Assembly (NCBI GenBank): GCA_019240525.1
Contig: JAFAYE010000001.1
Span: 2,639,300-2,703,299 of the forward strand
Source: Candidatus Eremiobacterota bacterium
GTDB lineage: Bacteria; Vulcanimicrobiota; Vulcanimicrobiia; Vulcanimicrobiales; Vulcanimicrobiaceae
Length of the DNA stretch: 64,000 nucleotides
Direction: 5' to 3'
Below are positions 8,119 to 17,284 of this stretch, piece after piece. The first letter of the stretch is position 1. Each line of letters opens with the position of its first letter. The translations under genes and the position numbers were made by a program. The notes under the pieces are model-generated. The model was not told the DNA's origin. It saw nothing but the letters and a program-made list of their open reading frames with translations, and did no database searches.

Positions 8119-10227
8119 CTAGCGCAGAAAGGCGACCAAGAGAAGCGCGACGATGTTGAGCACCTTGATCATGGGATTGATCGCAGGGCCGGCGGTGTCT
8201 TTGTAGGGATCGCCGACGGTATCGCCGGTAACTGCGGCTTGGTGCGCGATCGAGCCTTTGCCGCCGTAGTGGCCGTCTTCGATGTATTTCTTGGCGTTAT
8301 CCCACGCGCCACCGCCCGACGTGAAGGAAATGGCGACGAAGAAGCCCGTGACGATGGAGCCGAGCAGAATGCCGCCCATCATTTGCGCGCCCGTATCGCC
8401 CGGCAGCACGCCGAAATACGAGAGCAGCACGACCAGCACGGGTACGCCGACCGGAATCAGGGCGGGCACGATCATCTCGCGCAACGCGGCGCGGGTGACG
8501 ATGTCGACGGTTGTACCGTAGTCGGGGCGCGCCGTGCCCTCCATAATGCCGGGAATCTCGCGGAACTGGCGTCGCACTTCCTCGACGACCGCGCCGCCGG
8601 CGCGTCCGACCGCCTGCATCGAGAGCGAGGCGAAGAGATAGGGCAACAAGCCGCCGATAAAGAGTCCGGTGAGCACGAACGGGTTGCCGATGGCAAAGAG
8701 GTTGCGAACGCCATTCGTGCAGGCAAGCGTTGCGACGCCGGGGCACTTGTGATTGATAAGTTGTTGCAAGAACGATGCGAAGAGGACGATTGCCGCCAGC
8801 GCCGCCGAGCCGATAGCGTAGCCTTTCGTGACCGCCTTGGTCGTATTGCCCACGGCGTCGAGCGGATCGGTGATCTCGCGAACGTCGCGCGGCATGTCGG
8901 CCATCTCCGCGATTCCGCCGGCGTTATCGGTGATCGGCCCGAAGGAATCAATGGCGACGATGATGCCGGCCATCGAAAGCATCGACATCACCGCGATGCC
9001 GACGCCGTAAACGTTCGCAAAGCCGTAACTGACGATGATGCCGACGACGATCACGAGCGCCGGCAACGCGGTCGCCTGCATCGAAACGGCGAGGCCCGCA
9101 ATCATGTTGGTTGCGTGACCCGTGACTGAGGCCTTGGCGATGCTCTGCACCGGCTTGAACTGCGTGCCGGTGTAGTATTCGGTGATGAAAGTGATGAGCG
9201 CGGTAATCACGATGCCGACGACCGCGCAGATAAAGATCGCGTTCACGCTCAGAACGCCGGTCGCTCCCGCAAAGACTTTCTGCGAGGCAAAATAAAAGCC
9301 GACGAGCGCGATAATGCTAGCGACGACCATGCCTCGATAGAGCGCCCCCATGATTTTCGTGCGCCGGACTTGGCCGACGCCCACGAAGATCGCGCCGACG
9401 ATCGATGCGACGATTGAGATTGCACCCAGCAAGAGCGGAAACGTGGTGGCACCAGGCACCGATGCGCCAAAGAGCAGATTTCCCAGCAACATGGCGGCGA
9501 CCGTCGTCACGCAGTACGTCTCGAAGAGGTCTGCGGCCATTCCGGCGCAATCGCCGACGTTATCTCCAACGTTATCGGCGATGACCGCGGGATTGCGCGG
9601 GTCGTCTTCGGGAATGCCCGCCTCGACTTTACCGACTAAGTCGGCTCCGACGTCGGCAGCTTTGGTGTAGATTCCGCCGCCAAGACGGGCGAAGACCGAG
9701 ATCAGCGAGCACCCAAAAGCAAGGCCGACCATGGCATTCAGCGAGGTTGCGGAATCGCCGTTGTTAATGATCTGCAAGATGTAGTAATAGCCCGAGACCG
9801 CGAGCAAACCGAGACCGACGACCAACATGCCGGTGACCGAACCGCCGCGGAAGGCGACGTTGAGGGCCGGCGTTAGGCCGCCGCGTGCGGCTTCGGCGGT
9901 GCGAACGTTGGCGCGCACCGAAACGATCATGCCGATGAAACCGGCCGCGCCCGAAAGAATGGCGCCGATCAGAAAGCCGACCGCGGCTTCCTTCCCCAAC
10001 GTCGGCGCGAAGAGTATGACGACCGCTAAGACGATCGCGACGATACCGATCGTCCGGTACTGGCGCGCCAAGAAGGCCATGGCGCCTTCTTGAATCGCGG
10101 CGGCGATTTCGCGCATACGCTCGTTGCCGGCCGGTTGCCGCACGACCCAAAAGGTCAGCGCGACACCGTAGAGCACGGCAAGGACACCCCCGATGAGGCC
10201 AGCCAGAATCGCTGTCTGTGCGGTCAT
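8119..10227 (-). CDS. hppA: K+-independent membrane proton pyrophosphatase
   Basis: This enzyme hydrolyses pyrophosphate and pumps protons across the membrane. It has 702 residues and about 15-16 membrane helices. The substrate-binding segments [20 protein letters not shown] and [19 protein letters not shown] are intact, as is the C-terminal [18 protein letters not shown]. The subtype-deciding segment reads [10 protein letters not shown], with Lys at the site equivalent to residue 460 and Thr at 463. In this family that marks the potassium-independent H+ pump; K+-dependent forms have Ala. GAGGAGAGGA directly precedes the ATG. Confidence 0.95.
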   Translation of the reverse strand: MTAQTAILAGLIGGVLAVLYGVALTFWVVRQPAGNERMREIAAAIQEGAMAFLARQYRTIGIVAIVLAVVILFAPTLGKEAAVGFLIGAILSGAAGFIGMIVSVRANVRTAEAARGGLTPALNVAFRGGSVTGMLVVGLGLLAVSGYYYILQIINNGDSATSLNAMVGLAFGCSLISVFARLGGGIYTKAADVGADLVGKVEAGIPEDDPRNPAVIADNVGDNVGDCAGMAADLFETYCVTTVAAMLLGNLLFGASVPGATTFPLLLGAISIVASIVGAIFVGVGQVRRTKIMGALYRGMVVASIIALVGFYFASQKVFAGATGVLSVNAIFICAVVGIVITALITFITEYYTGTQFKPVQSIAKASVTGHATNMIAGLAVSMQATALPALVIVVGIIVSYGFANVYGVGIAVMSMLSMAGIIVAIDSFGPITDNAGGIAEMADMPRDVREITDPLDAVGNTTKAVTKGYAIGSAALAAIVLFASFLQQLINHKCPGVATLACTNGVRNLFAIGNPFVLTGLFIGGLLPYLFASLSMQAVGRAGGAVVEEVRRQFREIPGIMEGTARPDYGTTVDIVTRAALREMIVPALIPVGVPVLVVLLSYFGVLPGDTGAQMMGGILLGSIVTGFFVAISFTSGGGAWDNAKKYIEDGHYGGKGSIAHQAAVTGDTVGDPYKDTAGPAINPMIKVLNIVALLLVAFLR

Positions 10228-10358
10228 TCCTCTCCTCTAGTGCGGACAAACGGTACGGACAAAAAAGGGGGCCCGGGAAGGGCCGACCAGCTTGCCTACT
10301 CCGGGCACTCGCGCAAGTCCTATCCGGCGGCCGCGACCGCGTGGGCCGAACAGCAAAA

Positions 10359-10382
10359 AGGCCCGCCATACGGCGGGCCTTC
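10359..10382 (-). terminator. Intrinsic terminator of the small lipoprotein gene
   Basis: AAGGCCCGCC and GGCGGGCCTT form a perfect ten-base stem around ATAC. On the minus strand it is followed by a T-run (CCTTTTTGC), 15 bases after the stop of the gene ending at 10398. Confidence 0.85.
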
Positions 10383-10397
10383 TTGGTTTCCCAACGC

Positions 10398-10796
10398 TTA
10401 CAGCGTAACTCTGACCTTGATGATGAGCTCGTTCCCCTTGTGATCCTTCACCAGGAAGCTGCCGCGCCCAATGGCGAGGCCCACGACGGTGAAGACCGTG
10501 TCCTTCGTTCCGTGGTTGGGCGTGATCAAAATGATGCCCTTCGTCTTGTTGTAGACTTTAAAGTTGCCGCCGTAATTCTGCTCGCTGAACTTGCAATCGA
10601 CGATACCGGCCACGACGATATGGATGCGTTTGCCGCAGGTGGATTTAATCTGGTCGCCCGAAAGCGCGACTGCGCTGTTCGTCGATGTGGTCGGAACGTA
10701 CGTCGAGTTCGCGGATTGGCCGCTGCATGCCGCCAATGACAGGGATAGAACGGCAGCGCCAGCGACGATGCCGAGGTAGAGCCGATGGAAAGTCAT
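10398..10796 (-). CDS. Small lipoprotein of unknown function
   Basis: 132 residues. The signal peptide ends in LAA-Cys24. The mature part has a Ser/Thr-rich linker and a compact beta-rich domain (ITPNHGTKDTVFTVVGLAIGRG, FLVKDHKGNELIIKVRVTL). It resembles in size and layout the lipoprotein at 40651-41073, which also has Cys pairs and a Thr-rich strand pattern; the two could share an immunoglobulin-like fold, but this is inference. I chose the ATG at 10796 from the AGGAG eight bases upstream. A strong terminator follows. Confidence 0.7.
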   Translation of the reverse strand: MTFHRLYLGIVAGAAVLSLSLAACSGQSANSTYVPTTSTNSAVALSGDQIKSTCGKRIHIVVAGIVDCKFSEQNYGGNFKVYNKTKGIILITPNHGTKDTVFTVVGLAIGRGSFLVKDHKGNELIIKVRVTL

Positions 10797-10883
10797 GTGA
10801 TGCTCCTTATTCACATTGGGTAGGTAGGTTGAAAAGATTCCCCTCGCGCGCAAGAAGAAACGCTACTGCATGATGTTAATTTT

Positions 10884-10899
10884 CGTTAACGCGTTAACG
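10884..10899. promoter_or_regulatory. Perfect 16-bp palindrome, candidate operator
   Basis: CGTTAACGCGTTAACG is a perfect palindrome ending 10 bases before the ATG of the flavoprotein gene. A further half site, GTTAA, lies at 10875. It probably binds a dimeric repressor and may overlap the ribosome binding region. The regulator is unknown. Confidence 0.55.
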
Positions 10900-10909
10900 C
10901 GGCATCGCA

Positions 10910-12118
10910 ATGGAATCCACTGAGTTTCTCATCGTCGGTTGCGGGCCCGCCGGGGCCACGGCTGCCCGTGAGGCAGCGCGCGCCGGCGTGGAAACTGTCG
11001 TGCTCGAGCGCGATGCCGTTGTCGGGCAGAAACGCGTCTGCGCCGCCGGACTGCGCCCCGGCTTCTGCGAGACATTCGATTTGCCGCGAGAGATCGTCCA
11101 CTGCGACACGCCGCGACTCGCGTTCTTCGATGCGAACAACCGCGAATACGAAGTCGCTTTCGGGCCAGGCCATACCACGACGCGCGAGGAGCTCGATGGG
11201 GCGATGGCTGGGCTTGCTTTGAGAGAGGGCGCGCAATTGCGAACGCGTGCGCTTTTTCGCGCGATTAGTCGCGACGGCGAACGTATCGTCGTCGATTATG
11301 CCGATCTCGCCGCCGGTGAGCGTCGTGCTATTTCGGCCCGCTACGCGTTCTTCGCGACCGGGGCCGCGGCGCAGCTGGATACGGCGCCGTTCGGGCGGGT
11401 GGCATGGTCGCGATGGCGCGAGGGATTACTGACGACGCTGCAGTATCGCGTCTACCTCGCCGGCCGCGCGGCCGCAGTTGCCTATCGAACGCTGGAACTC
11501 CATTATTATCTTGCGCGCGACGGTCGTCAGATCGTCGCCTGGATGTTTCCGAAGCGAGATCACCTGGCGATCGGCTTAGGCATCATGGGAAAGATTCGCG
11601 GGGACCTGCTGCGCGCCGAGCTCGATGCGTTTACCGCGCGCGTGCGAACGCGTCTCTATGCCGATGCCGGCGTGCGCGCGGTGAAGACCGAAGGCCACCT
11701 GTTGTATGGCGGCGCGGTGCGGCCGATGCTCAGCGACGACGGCGTGCTCGTCGGCGGCACCGCCGCCGGTTTGGTGGACGCGACCAACGGCGAAGGCATC
11801 TTCGAAGCGGCGATGAGCGGCCGCTTCGCGGCAAATGCCGTGATGCAGTCGCGGACGAACGCGAAGCGTGCGAGCGAGCGCTATGCATCGCTGGTTGGCG
11901 GCAGGTTTCGCCGTCGTCTCACGGATCGTGTGCGCATCATGCGCTATCTCGAGCGGCGACCGCGGCGGTTCGCGCTGCTCTTCGAACAGCTCGCGAGGAC
12001 TCCACGCCTGGCCGAGGTATTGCTCAAGGAAGACTGCAAGCGAACGATGAGCGATCGTCTATACCTTTATCAACAGGCAATGAGATTTGGGATTCGCACT
12101 ATCGCATGCCGTGGCTAA
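10910..12118 (+). CDS. Geranylgeranyl-reductase-family flavoprotein
   Basis: 402 residues with an N-terminal Rossmann FAD motif (LIVGCGPAGATAAREAARAG) and acidic ERD turn. A later DDGVLVGGTAAGLVDATNGEGI segment matches the FAD-contact region of geranylgeranyl reductases, and the C-terminus is helical. The family reduces isoprenoid chains of menaquinones, lipids or chlorophyll. The substrate here is unknown and no isoprenoid genes are adjacent. Its 3' end overlaps the sigma factor start, so the two are probably translated together. A palindromic operator candidate lies just upstream. Confidence 0.8.
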   Translation: MESTEFLIVGCGPAGATAAREAARAGVETVVLERDAVVGQKRVCAAGLRPGFCETFDLPREIVHCDTPRLAFFDANNREYEVAFGPGHTTTREELDGAMAGLALREGAQLRTRALFRAISRDGERIVVDYADLAAGERRAISARYAFFATGAAAQLDTAPFGRVAWSRWREGLLTTLQYRVYLAGRAAAVAYRTLELHYYLARDGRQIVAWMFPKRDHLAIGLGIMGKIRGDLLRAELDAFTARVRTRLYADAGVRAVKTEGHLLYGGAVRPMLSDDGVLVGGTAAGLVDATNGEGIFEAAMSGRFAANAVMQSRTNAKRASERYASLVGGRFRRRLTDRVRIMRYLERRPRRFALLFEQLARTPRLAEVLLKEDCKRTMSDRLYLYQQAMRFGIRTIACRG

Positions 12119-12830
12119 TGCATCTCTTTCGCGCGAAGAGGTCATTCATAAGTATTTGCATTTGGTCAAGTACGTCGCCGGAAGGATCTCGGTTCATCTC
12201 CCCGCCAACGTCGATATCAACGATTTGATCAACGACGGCGTCTTCGGCTTGATGGACGCCATCGAAAAGTACGACGATTCACGATCGGTCAAGTTCGAAA
12301 CCTACGCGATTACTCGTATTAACGGCTCGATTCTGGACGCGCTGCGGTCGCTCGACTGGGTGCCCCGCACCGTCCGCCAGCGCGCGCGCCAGATGGAACG
12401 GGCATTTGAAAGCTTGGAGTTCGAACTCGGCCGCGACCCGACCGACGAAGAGCTCGCGCAGCGTCTCGAAGTCTCAATGCGCGAGCTCGATGAAGTGCGG
12501 GCGCGTTTGCGTGGAACCAACGTCGTCTCGCTGGAGGAACCGTTGGCGAGCGGCGGCGATCAGGAACTCTTTGTCGGCGACACGATCGAAGATACCGAGA
12601 GCGACATTACCAGGGAGATCGAACGCGACGAGCTTCGGCGCGAACTCGTTCAAGAAGTGGAGGCGCTCGCACCGCAAGAACGGACGGTCATTCGCCGATA
12701 CTATTTCAAGGGCGAAACGCTGAAGGAGATCAAGGCCGACATGGGCGTCTCGGAGTCACGGGTGTCGCAAATTCACGCTCAGGCAGTCATGCACTTGCGT
12801 CAGCGTCTGAGGTCGAGCGCCGCCGAGTAG
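12087..12830 (+). CDS. FliA/WhiG-type RNA polymerase sigma factor
   Basis: Up to 247 residues with the region order of group 3 sigma factors. Region 2 contains YLHLVKYVAGRISVHLP, DINDLINDGVFGLMDAIEKYD and FETYAITRINGSILDALRSLDW. Region 3 contains GRDPTDEELAQRL, and region 4 ends in GVSESRVSQIHAQAVMHLRQRL. It matches FliA/WhiG proteins. No flagellar, chemotaxis or anti-sigma gene is seen nearby. The start is uncertain: TTG at 12087 overlaps the preceding gene by 32 bases, while GTG at 12111 overlaps by eight and loses only non-conserved residues. Confidence 0.9.
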   Translation: MGFALSHAVANASLSREEVIHKYLHLVKYVAGRISVHLPANVDINDLINDGVFGLMDAIEKYDDSRSVKFETYAITRINGSILDALRSLDWVPRTVRQRARQMERAFESLEFELGRDPTDEELAQRLEVSMRELDEVRARLRGTNVVSLEEPLASGGDQELFVGDTIEDTESDITREIERDELRRELVQEVEALAPQERTVIRRYYFKGETLKEIKADMGVSESRVSQIHAQAVMHLRQRLRSSAAE

Positions 12831-12836
12831 TTCGCG

Positions 12837-13367
12837 CTAGGCGCGACCCTGCGGCGGTGCTTGGGCGCCGGTCAGCGCATCACCGATGGCTTGAGTTACG
12901 GCGGCTTTGCCTTGCTCGATTGCGCCGGCCGCCGCCGTTTTCGCCTGTTCGGTCATCTGCTCGCCAAGGCGTCCGACGTTCTTGCGCTCGATCTCGCTGA
13001 CCGGTAAGCAGAGGCCGACGAGAAATCCAACCGCGATTGCGCCAATGGCAACGCCCAATGGATTTTGCGCGGCGTAGGAGCGTGCGGCACGCAACTGTTC
13101 GGCCGCGTCTTCACCCGTCGGCAGCGCGGCGGCCGCGTTTTGGGCGGTGCTTTTTGCGCTCGACGCCGCGCCGCCAAGCGCGCCGGTTGCCGAGCCGATG
13201 ACATCGCTCACGCGGCCTTTGATGGCTTCGACGCGTTCGTTGACGGCATCGCGGGCGCGTGCGGGAACGTCGGTCTTATAGGCAAGCGCTTCGACCGTTT
13301 CGCCCATGCGGCTGCGGGTCTCGTCGATTTCCTGTCTGATGGCGTCGGGATCTTGGCTTTGATTCAC
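12837..13367 (-). CDS. DUF3618 protein
   Basis: 176 residues. The N-terminus DPDAIRQEIDETRSRMGETVEALAYKTDVPARARDAV is the DUF3618 signature. A long amphipathic Ala-rich helix (about 50-85) follows, then one membrane helix (NPLGVAIGAIAVGFLVGLCLP) and an Ala-rich tail. Such proteins occur with YqjE- and YqjD-like genes and are thought to act at the membrane, possibly under stress. The GTG start at 13367 has AAGGAG six bases upstream. It is the last gene of a three-gene minus-strand set. Confidence 0.8.
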   Translation of the reverse strand: MNQSQDPDAIRQEIDETRSRMGETVEALAYKTDVPARARDAVNERVEAIKGRVSDVIGSATGALGGAASSAKSTAQNAAAALPTGEDAAEQLRAARSYAAQNPLGVAIGAIAVGFLVGLCLPVSEIERKNVGRLGEQMTEQAKTAAAGAIEQGKAAVTQAIGDALTGAQAPPQGRA

Positions 13368-13401
13368 AAATGTCTCCTTAGACGGTCGTTGTCGAGTGGT
13401 A

Positions 13402-13815
13402 TTAGCGGCCGCGACGAATACTGGATTGCACGGTCGCGATATCTTCTTTGATGGTCTTCATCGTCTGCTGCGGGACTGGCGTACCGATCTTCTTCAGTTC
13501 CGCGCGGCCGTTCCGTACGGCGAACGCCGCTATTGCGGCATAGAGGCAGGTAACGATCAGCGCCGACGCCCAGAGCGGAAGAACCAGGCCCAGCGCAATG
13601 ATGAGCAGAGCGGTTAGCGCTCCGAAGGCGCCGAGCGCAAAAATTGCGGCAACGCCGAACGCGGCCCCCGGGGCGGCGGCCTTCTTGAGGGTTGCGAGAA
13701 TCTCGGCGCGAGCGAGCTCGACTTCTTGGCGAACGAGCAGTGACGTTTCGGCCGCAAGCTTTTGTAAAAGCTCGGGAATCGACCGATCTGCTTCGGCGGG
13801 GGCGTCGCTTCTCAT
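13402..13815 (-). CDS. YqjE-like (holin superfamily III) membrane protein
   Basis: 137 residues. An N-terminal soluble helix (SIPELLQKLAAETSLLVRQEVELARAEI) precedes two membrane hairpin helices (about 60-110), the layout of the phage-holin-like YqjE/Act_tran family. The ATG at 13815 overlaps the stop of the preceding gene as ATGA, indicating coupled translation; the longer GTG form would overlap more. Its neighbours encode DUF3618 and DUF883-like proteins, a common trio. No lysis role is implied by the context. Confidence 0.75.
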   Translation of the reverse strand: MRSDAPAEADRSIPELLQKLAAETSLLVRQEVELARAEILATLKKAAAPGAAFGVAAIFALGAFGALTALLIIALGLVLPLWASALIVTCLYAAIAAFAVRNGRAELKKIGTPVPQQTMKTIKEDIATVQSSIRRGR

Positions 13816-14183
13816 GGGGTGTTCGTCGTTTCCTCGGACGACCACATGTCACGGCGTGCGGCGGTCGATTTCAGCAAACGCGAGGCGAGAATCCCGACGG
13901 CCAGTCCGGCGCCCACAACGGCCAACGGCTGCTGGCGGCTGAACTGCTCGGCATCGGCGACCATCTGTTTGAGGGGCGTACCTTCAATATAGGATCCGAC
14001 GCGATCGACCACATCGGCGCCGCGCTCGGCGAAGTCGGCGGCCATCGCCGTCGTCGGATCGTTACGCAGCTGGTCCGCAACCGTGCGAATCGTCTGCGCC
14101 GTCGTGCGAATCCGCCGCCCTGAATCCGCGGAGCGGCTCTCAATTTGCTCGGTGACGTAGCTGGAAAAATCAGTTGTGCTCAT
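13812..14183 (-). CDS. DUF883-like membrane-anchored helical protein
   Basis: About 123 residues from the Met at 14183, in MSTTDFSSYVTEQIE. It is mostly alpha-helical and ends in a hydrophobic helix (QQPLAVVGAGLAVGILASRLL) with a basic tail, the layout of ElaB/YqjD/DUF883 proteins that tether to the membrane by their C-terminus. It is the first gene of the trio and overlaps the YqjE-like gene by ATGA. The family call rests on architecture and neighbours. Confidence 0.6.
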   Translation of the reverse strand: MSTTDFSSYVTEQIESRSADSGRRIRTTAQTIRTVADQLRNDPTTAMAADFAERGADVVDRVGSYIEGTPLKQMVADAEQFSRQQPLAVVGAGLAVGILASRLLKSTAARRDMWSSEETTNTP

Positions 14184-14237
14184 AGGCGACATGGTACCCG
14201 CGATTGGGGGAGCCGAACCAAGCAACCTGCGACCCCG

Positions 14238-15599
14238 CTACTGGTCGTCGGGGGCGAAATAGTTTTCGGCGCGGTTGTGCATGAAAAAATTCGGCGGCTT
14301 TGGCGCCGCTATATTTGCGAACCGGCGCGGTTTTCGATTGAAGTCGAAGCAGTCGGTGGCCGGCGAGGCGGCCCGCGCGTCGGCATCCGACATCTGCCGC
14401 AGGCCGAACAGATCTTCGGCGAACCGTAACACGCTCGCCGTCTCGTACTGCACGTGCGACACGTGATGGTGCTTTGCGTAGGGCGAGATCACCAGCAGCG
14501 GCACGCGGAAACCGGTGCTGTCACGTCCCAGGTACGGCGGGGCGACGTGATCGTAGAGGCCGCCCCAATCGTCCCATTGCACGAAGATCGCCGTCGAATT
14601 CCAGAACTTGCTTTTGCCGACCGTGTCAACGAGTGCGGCGACCCATGAGGGTCCGTAATTTCCCGGGCAATTGACGTGGTCGGAGTCGTCGCAGACCGGC
14701 GTGATCCAAGTGAAGTTGGCGAGGTGACCGGCGCGTACGTCGGTGATGAACTTCCAATTCGGTGAAACGACGTACTTCCAATCGGCGCCATAACGAATGT
14801 GCCGGATCGCGCGAAAGCTCGACCAGGCGGTTCCGTCGCCGCTCGAGGGGCTGCCGTAGGTAGCCGCATAGAAGCGCCATGACAGCTTCGCGGCGTCGAC
14901 TTCGTCGGCGAGCGTCGTGTAATCGTAGCACGGATGGATTGAGGGTCCGTCAGGATTGCGAGTTATCGTGATCGTCGCAACGGTATCGTATTTTCCGCCG
15001 CCGCAGCCCCATTCGCCGGTTGGCAAGTCGTCGCTCCACGCAGCTTGCGCGGCGATGACGTATTGGTGCGCGACGAAGCTCTCGTCCAACTGGGATTGAA
15101 ACATCCGATCGGCGACGACCCACTCGGCGGCCATGTCCCAGTAGGGCTTCGACTCATTATGCGGCACGTAAACGTATTCGGGGTTCTTGGGGCCGCCGTA
15201 CGAGGTCTCATTGTTGAATCCGTTCATGCGGCATCCCGTGCCTCGAACGATTCCGGTTCCATTGCAGGCGGCGTACATCGCTTGGACCGAGTGGTCGATT
15301 TCGTAGGGGTCGCCGAGCCGCCGCGGCTGCAATCTGATTTTCTGGCCGTGCGAATTCTCGCCGACGGGGACGGTATCGGCGCCTGGATAGCCCTGAAACA
15401 TGTTGTCGAAACTACGATTCTCTTGCACGATGTAGATGACGTGCGTTATTTTTCCGGCTCCGGTCTCGCTGAGCGAGTGAAGCGCGGAGTCGCTTTGCAT
15501 GTAGGGCAGCGAGGATTGCGAGCCGACCGAACACGCGGAAAAGACCATTGCGCTTGCAACGGCAAGGAGCGCAGAACGTCGGAGATGCGGCGTTTTCAT
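14238..15599 (-). CDS. Phosphoesterase-family (PF04185) lipoprotein, copy 1
   Basis: 453 residues, lipobox FSA-Cys23. The catalytic-type motifs of the phospholipase C/acid phosphatase family are present: HVIYIVQENRSFDNMFQGYPG near the N-terminus and FVQWDDWGGLYDHVAPP in the C-terminal half, plus VPLLVISPYAK. The family removes phosphate or phosphocholine groups from lipids or other esters; the substrate here is unknown. It is closely similar to the copy at 30748-32115 and more distant from the copy at 15854-17278. The two copies here are divergent across a repeat cluster. Confidence 0.9.
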   Translation of the reverse strand: MKTPHLRRSALLAVASAMVFSACSVGSQSSLPYMQSDSALHSLSETGAGKITHVIYIVQENRSFDNMFQGYPGADTVPVGENSHGQKIRLQPRRLGDPYEIDHSVQAMYAACNGTGIVRGTGCRMNGFNNETSYGGPKNPEYVYVPHNESKPYWDMAAEWVVADRMFQSQLDESFVAHQYVIAAQAAWSDDLPTGEWGCGGGKYDTVATITITRNPDGPSIHPCYDYTTLADEVDAAKLSWRFYAATYGSPSSGDGTAWSSFRAIRHIRYGADWKYVVSPNWKFITDVRAGHLANFTWITPVCDDSDHVNCPGNYGPSWVAALVDTVGKSKFWNSTAIFVQWDDWGGLYDHVAPPYLGRDSTGFRVPLLVISPYAKHHHVSHVQYETASVLRFAEDLFGLRQMSDADARAASPATDCFDFNRKPRRFANIAAPKPPNFFMHNRAENYFAPDDQ

Positions 15600-15722
15600 A
15601 ACAACAGTCCTCGCTCTTACAACGGAACGATGATTGGAACGGTTCGCGCCGGGCGGATGATAGGCCCGCGTTCAGAAGAAGAGTACATGAGTTGTCCGAG
15701 GCCAACGGGGCGGCCGGTCGGC

Positions 15723-15818
15723 GCTTCGACAGGCTCGCCCTTCGACAGGCTCAGGGTGACAAGATGTTGACGGGCTCGCCCTTCGACAGGCTCGCCCTTC
15801 GACAAGCTCAGGGTGACA
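15723..15818. repeat. Short-repeat cluster between divergent phosphoesterase genes
   Basis: Four full or partial copies of CCCTTCGACAGGCTCAGGG-type units in the 254-base divergent intergenic region. Promoters of both genes must lie around or within it. Confidence 0.9.
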
Positions 15819-15853
15819 AGAAGTTGCGGCGTTTCTAATCGAGGAGTGGTCTC

Positions 15854-17278
15854 TTGAATTCGTTTTATCGTCAGATTTTGTGCGGTAGCGTTGCATTTGC
15901 AATGCTGACTGCGTGCGGCGGCCTTCGACAGGCGCAGAATGACACGATGCTGCCATCGGCGTCGGGCAGCTCGCAGCGCGTCGCCTTCGAGGGACGCCGC
16001 TCTTCGGGATCGAGTTTGATAAAGCACGTGATCATCATGGTGCAGGAGAATCGCAGTTTCGACGATTTTTTTGCGACATTTCCCGGTGCCGATGGGACGA
16101 CAACCGGAAAAACTAAGAAGGGGACGATCAAGCTCAAAGCAGTCGATTTGGAGTCGCCGTGCGATTTCGGCCATTCGCGACAAGGCTTCGTGACCGATTA
16201 CGACGACGGAAAGATGGACGGTTTTGAGGACGAAGGCCAACTTCACTGCAACGGGTTGGCGGGAAAGCGACCGTACCAATACGTGAAGCCGGCGCAGATT
16301 GCTCCCTATTGGGACATCGCCAAGGATTACGTGCTCGCCGACGAGACGTTCCAAACACAAGGCAGCGGCAGCTTTACGGCGCACCAGGATCTCATTCGCG
16401 GCGGCACGACGTTCGATCAAGCACAAACTGAAAGTTTGGTGGACGATCCGTCGGCGTCGCCGTGGGGCTGCGACGCGCCGCAGGGAACCGTTACGCCGTA
16501 CTTGTTGTGGAGCGGTAGTGCGATCACGCGGCATGCTAACGGCCCAGCGCCCTGCACTCACGATTTTCCGGGATCGGGCGAATACTATCAGACGTTGCGC
16601 GACTTGCTCGACGCAAAATCGGTATCGTGGAAGTACTACACACCTCCGGTGAGCGGCTCCGGCCGCTACTGGAGCGCCTTCGACGCGATCTATCCCGTGC
16701 GGTATGGCCCTGAATGGAAAACGAACGTTTCGACTCCCGAAACAAACATCTTTACCGATATTTCCGGGCAATCGCTTCCCTCAGTATCGTGGTTGATTCC
16801 CGACGAAGGCAACTCCGATCATCCCGGCCCCGGAGTGGATCAGGGACCGTCGTGGGTTGCCAGCGTGGTCAATGCCATCGGAGAGAGCTCCTATTATTGG
16901 CCGAATACCGCAATCGTGATCGTTTGGGACGACTGGGGCGGATTTTACGATCACGTGCCACCGCCGATCTCAGATCATTGGGGAGGCCTGGGATTTCGCG
17001 TGCCGATGCTGATCGTATCGCCGTACGCGCGCGAGGCGACGCCGAGCACGCCCGGCTACATTTCGCCGACGCAGTACGAATTCGGAAGCATTCTGCGCTT
17101 CGTGGAAGATAATTGGAATCTGGGCCGGCTGGGAACGACGGATAAGCGCGCAAACAGCATCGCCGACTCTTTCGATTTCAAGCAAAAGCAGCGCGCCTTC
17201 ATTCAGATTCCCTCCAGCCGTTCGCGCTCGTATTTCATGCACGAGCGGCCGTCGTACCGCCCGGTGGATACGGAGTAG
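15854..17278 (+). CDS. Phosphoesterase-family (PF04185) lipoprotein, copy 2, with repeat-derived N-terminus
   Basis: 474 residues from a TTG at 15854, which has GAGGAG ten bases upstream. Lipobox LTA-Cys21. The motifs HVIIMVQENRSFDDFFATFPG and IVWDDWGGFYDHVPPP mark the same hydrolase family as the genes at 14238 and 30748. Directly after the lipid-modified Cys, residues 23-30 (LRQAQNDT) are encoded by an in-frame copy of the genome's intergenic repeat (15920-15945). The repeat thus forms part of the surface linker. Confidence 0.88.
   Translation: MNSFYRQILCGSVAFAMLTACGGLRQAQNDTMLPSASGSSQRVAFEGRRSSGSSLIKHVIIMVQENRSFDDFFATFPGADGTTTGKTKKGTIKLKAVDLESPCDFGHSRQGFVTDYDDGKMDGFEDEGQLHCNGLAGKRPYQYVKPAQIAPYWDIAKDYVLADETFQTQGSGSFTAHQDLIRGGTTFDQAQTESLVDDPSASPWGCDAPQGTVTPYLLWSGSAITRHANGPAPCTHDFPGSGEYYQTLRDLLDAKSVSWKYYTPPVSGSGRYWSAFDAIYPVRYGPEWKTNVSTPETNIFTDISGQSLPSVSWLIPDEGNSDHPGPGVDQGPSWVASVVNAIGESSYYWPNTAIVIVWDDWGGFYDHVPPPISDHWGGLGFRVPMLIVSPYAREATPSTPGYISPTQYEFGSILRFVEDNWNLGRLGTTDKRANSIADSFDFKQKQRAFIQIPSSRSRSYFMHERPSYRPVDTE
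15920..15945 (+). repeat. Short repeat copy inside a lipoprotein gene
   Basis: GCCTTCGACAGGCGCAGAA plus TGACAC is a diverged copy of the intergenic unit. It lies in frame just after the lipobox of the phosphoesterase gene and encodes LRQAQNDT. Confidence 0.85.
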
Positions 17279-17284
17279 GCGGCG

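Noticed and set aside
8041-9129. Long plus-strand open frame of 362 codons
   Set aside because: It lies antisense to hppA, is rich in His, Arg and Asp from GC skew, and has no family or ribosome binding site.
15617-16771. Minus-strand open frame of 384 codons over a repeat cluster
   Set aside because: Mostly antisense to the phosphoesterase gene at 15854; the repeat part only lengthens it.
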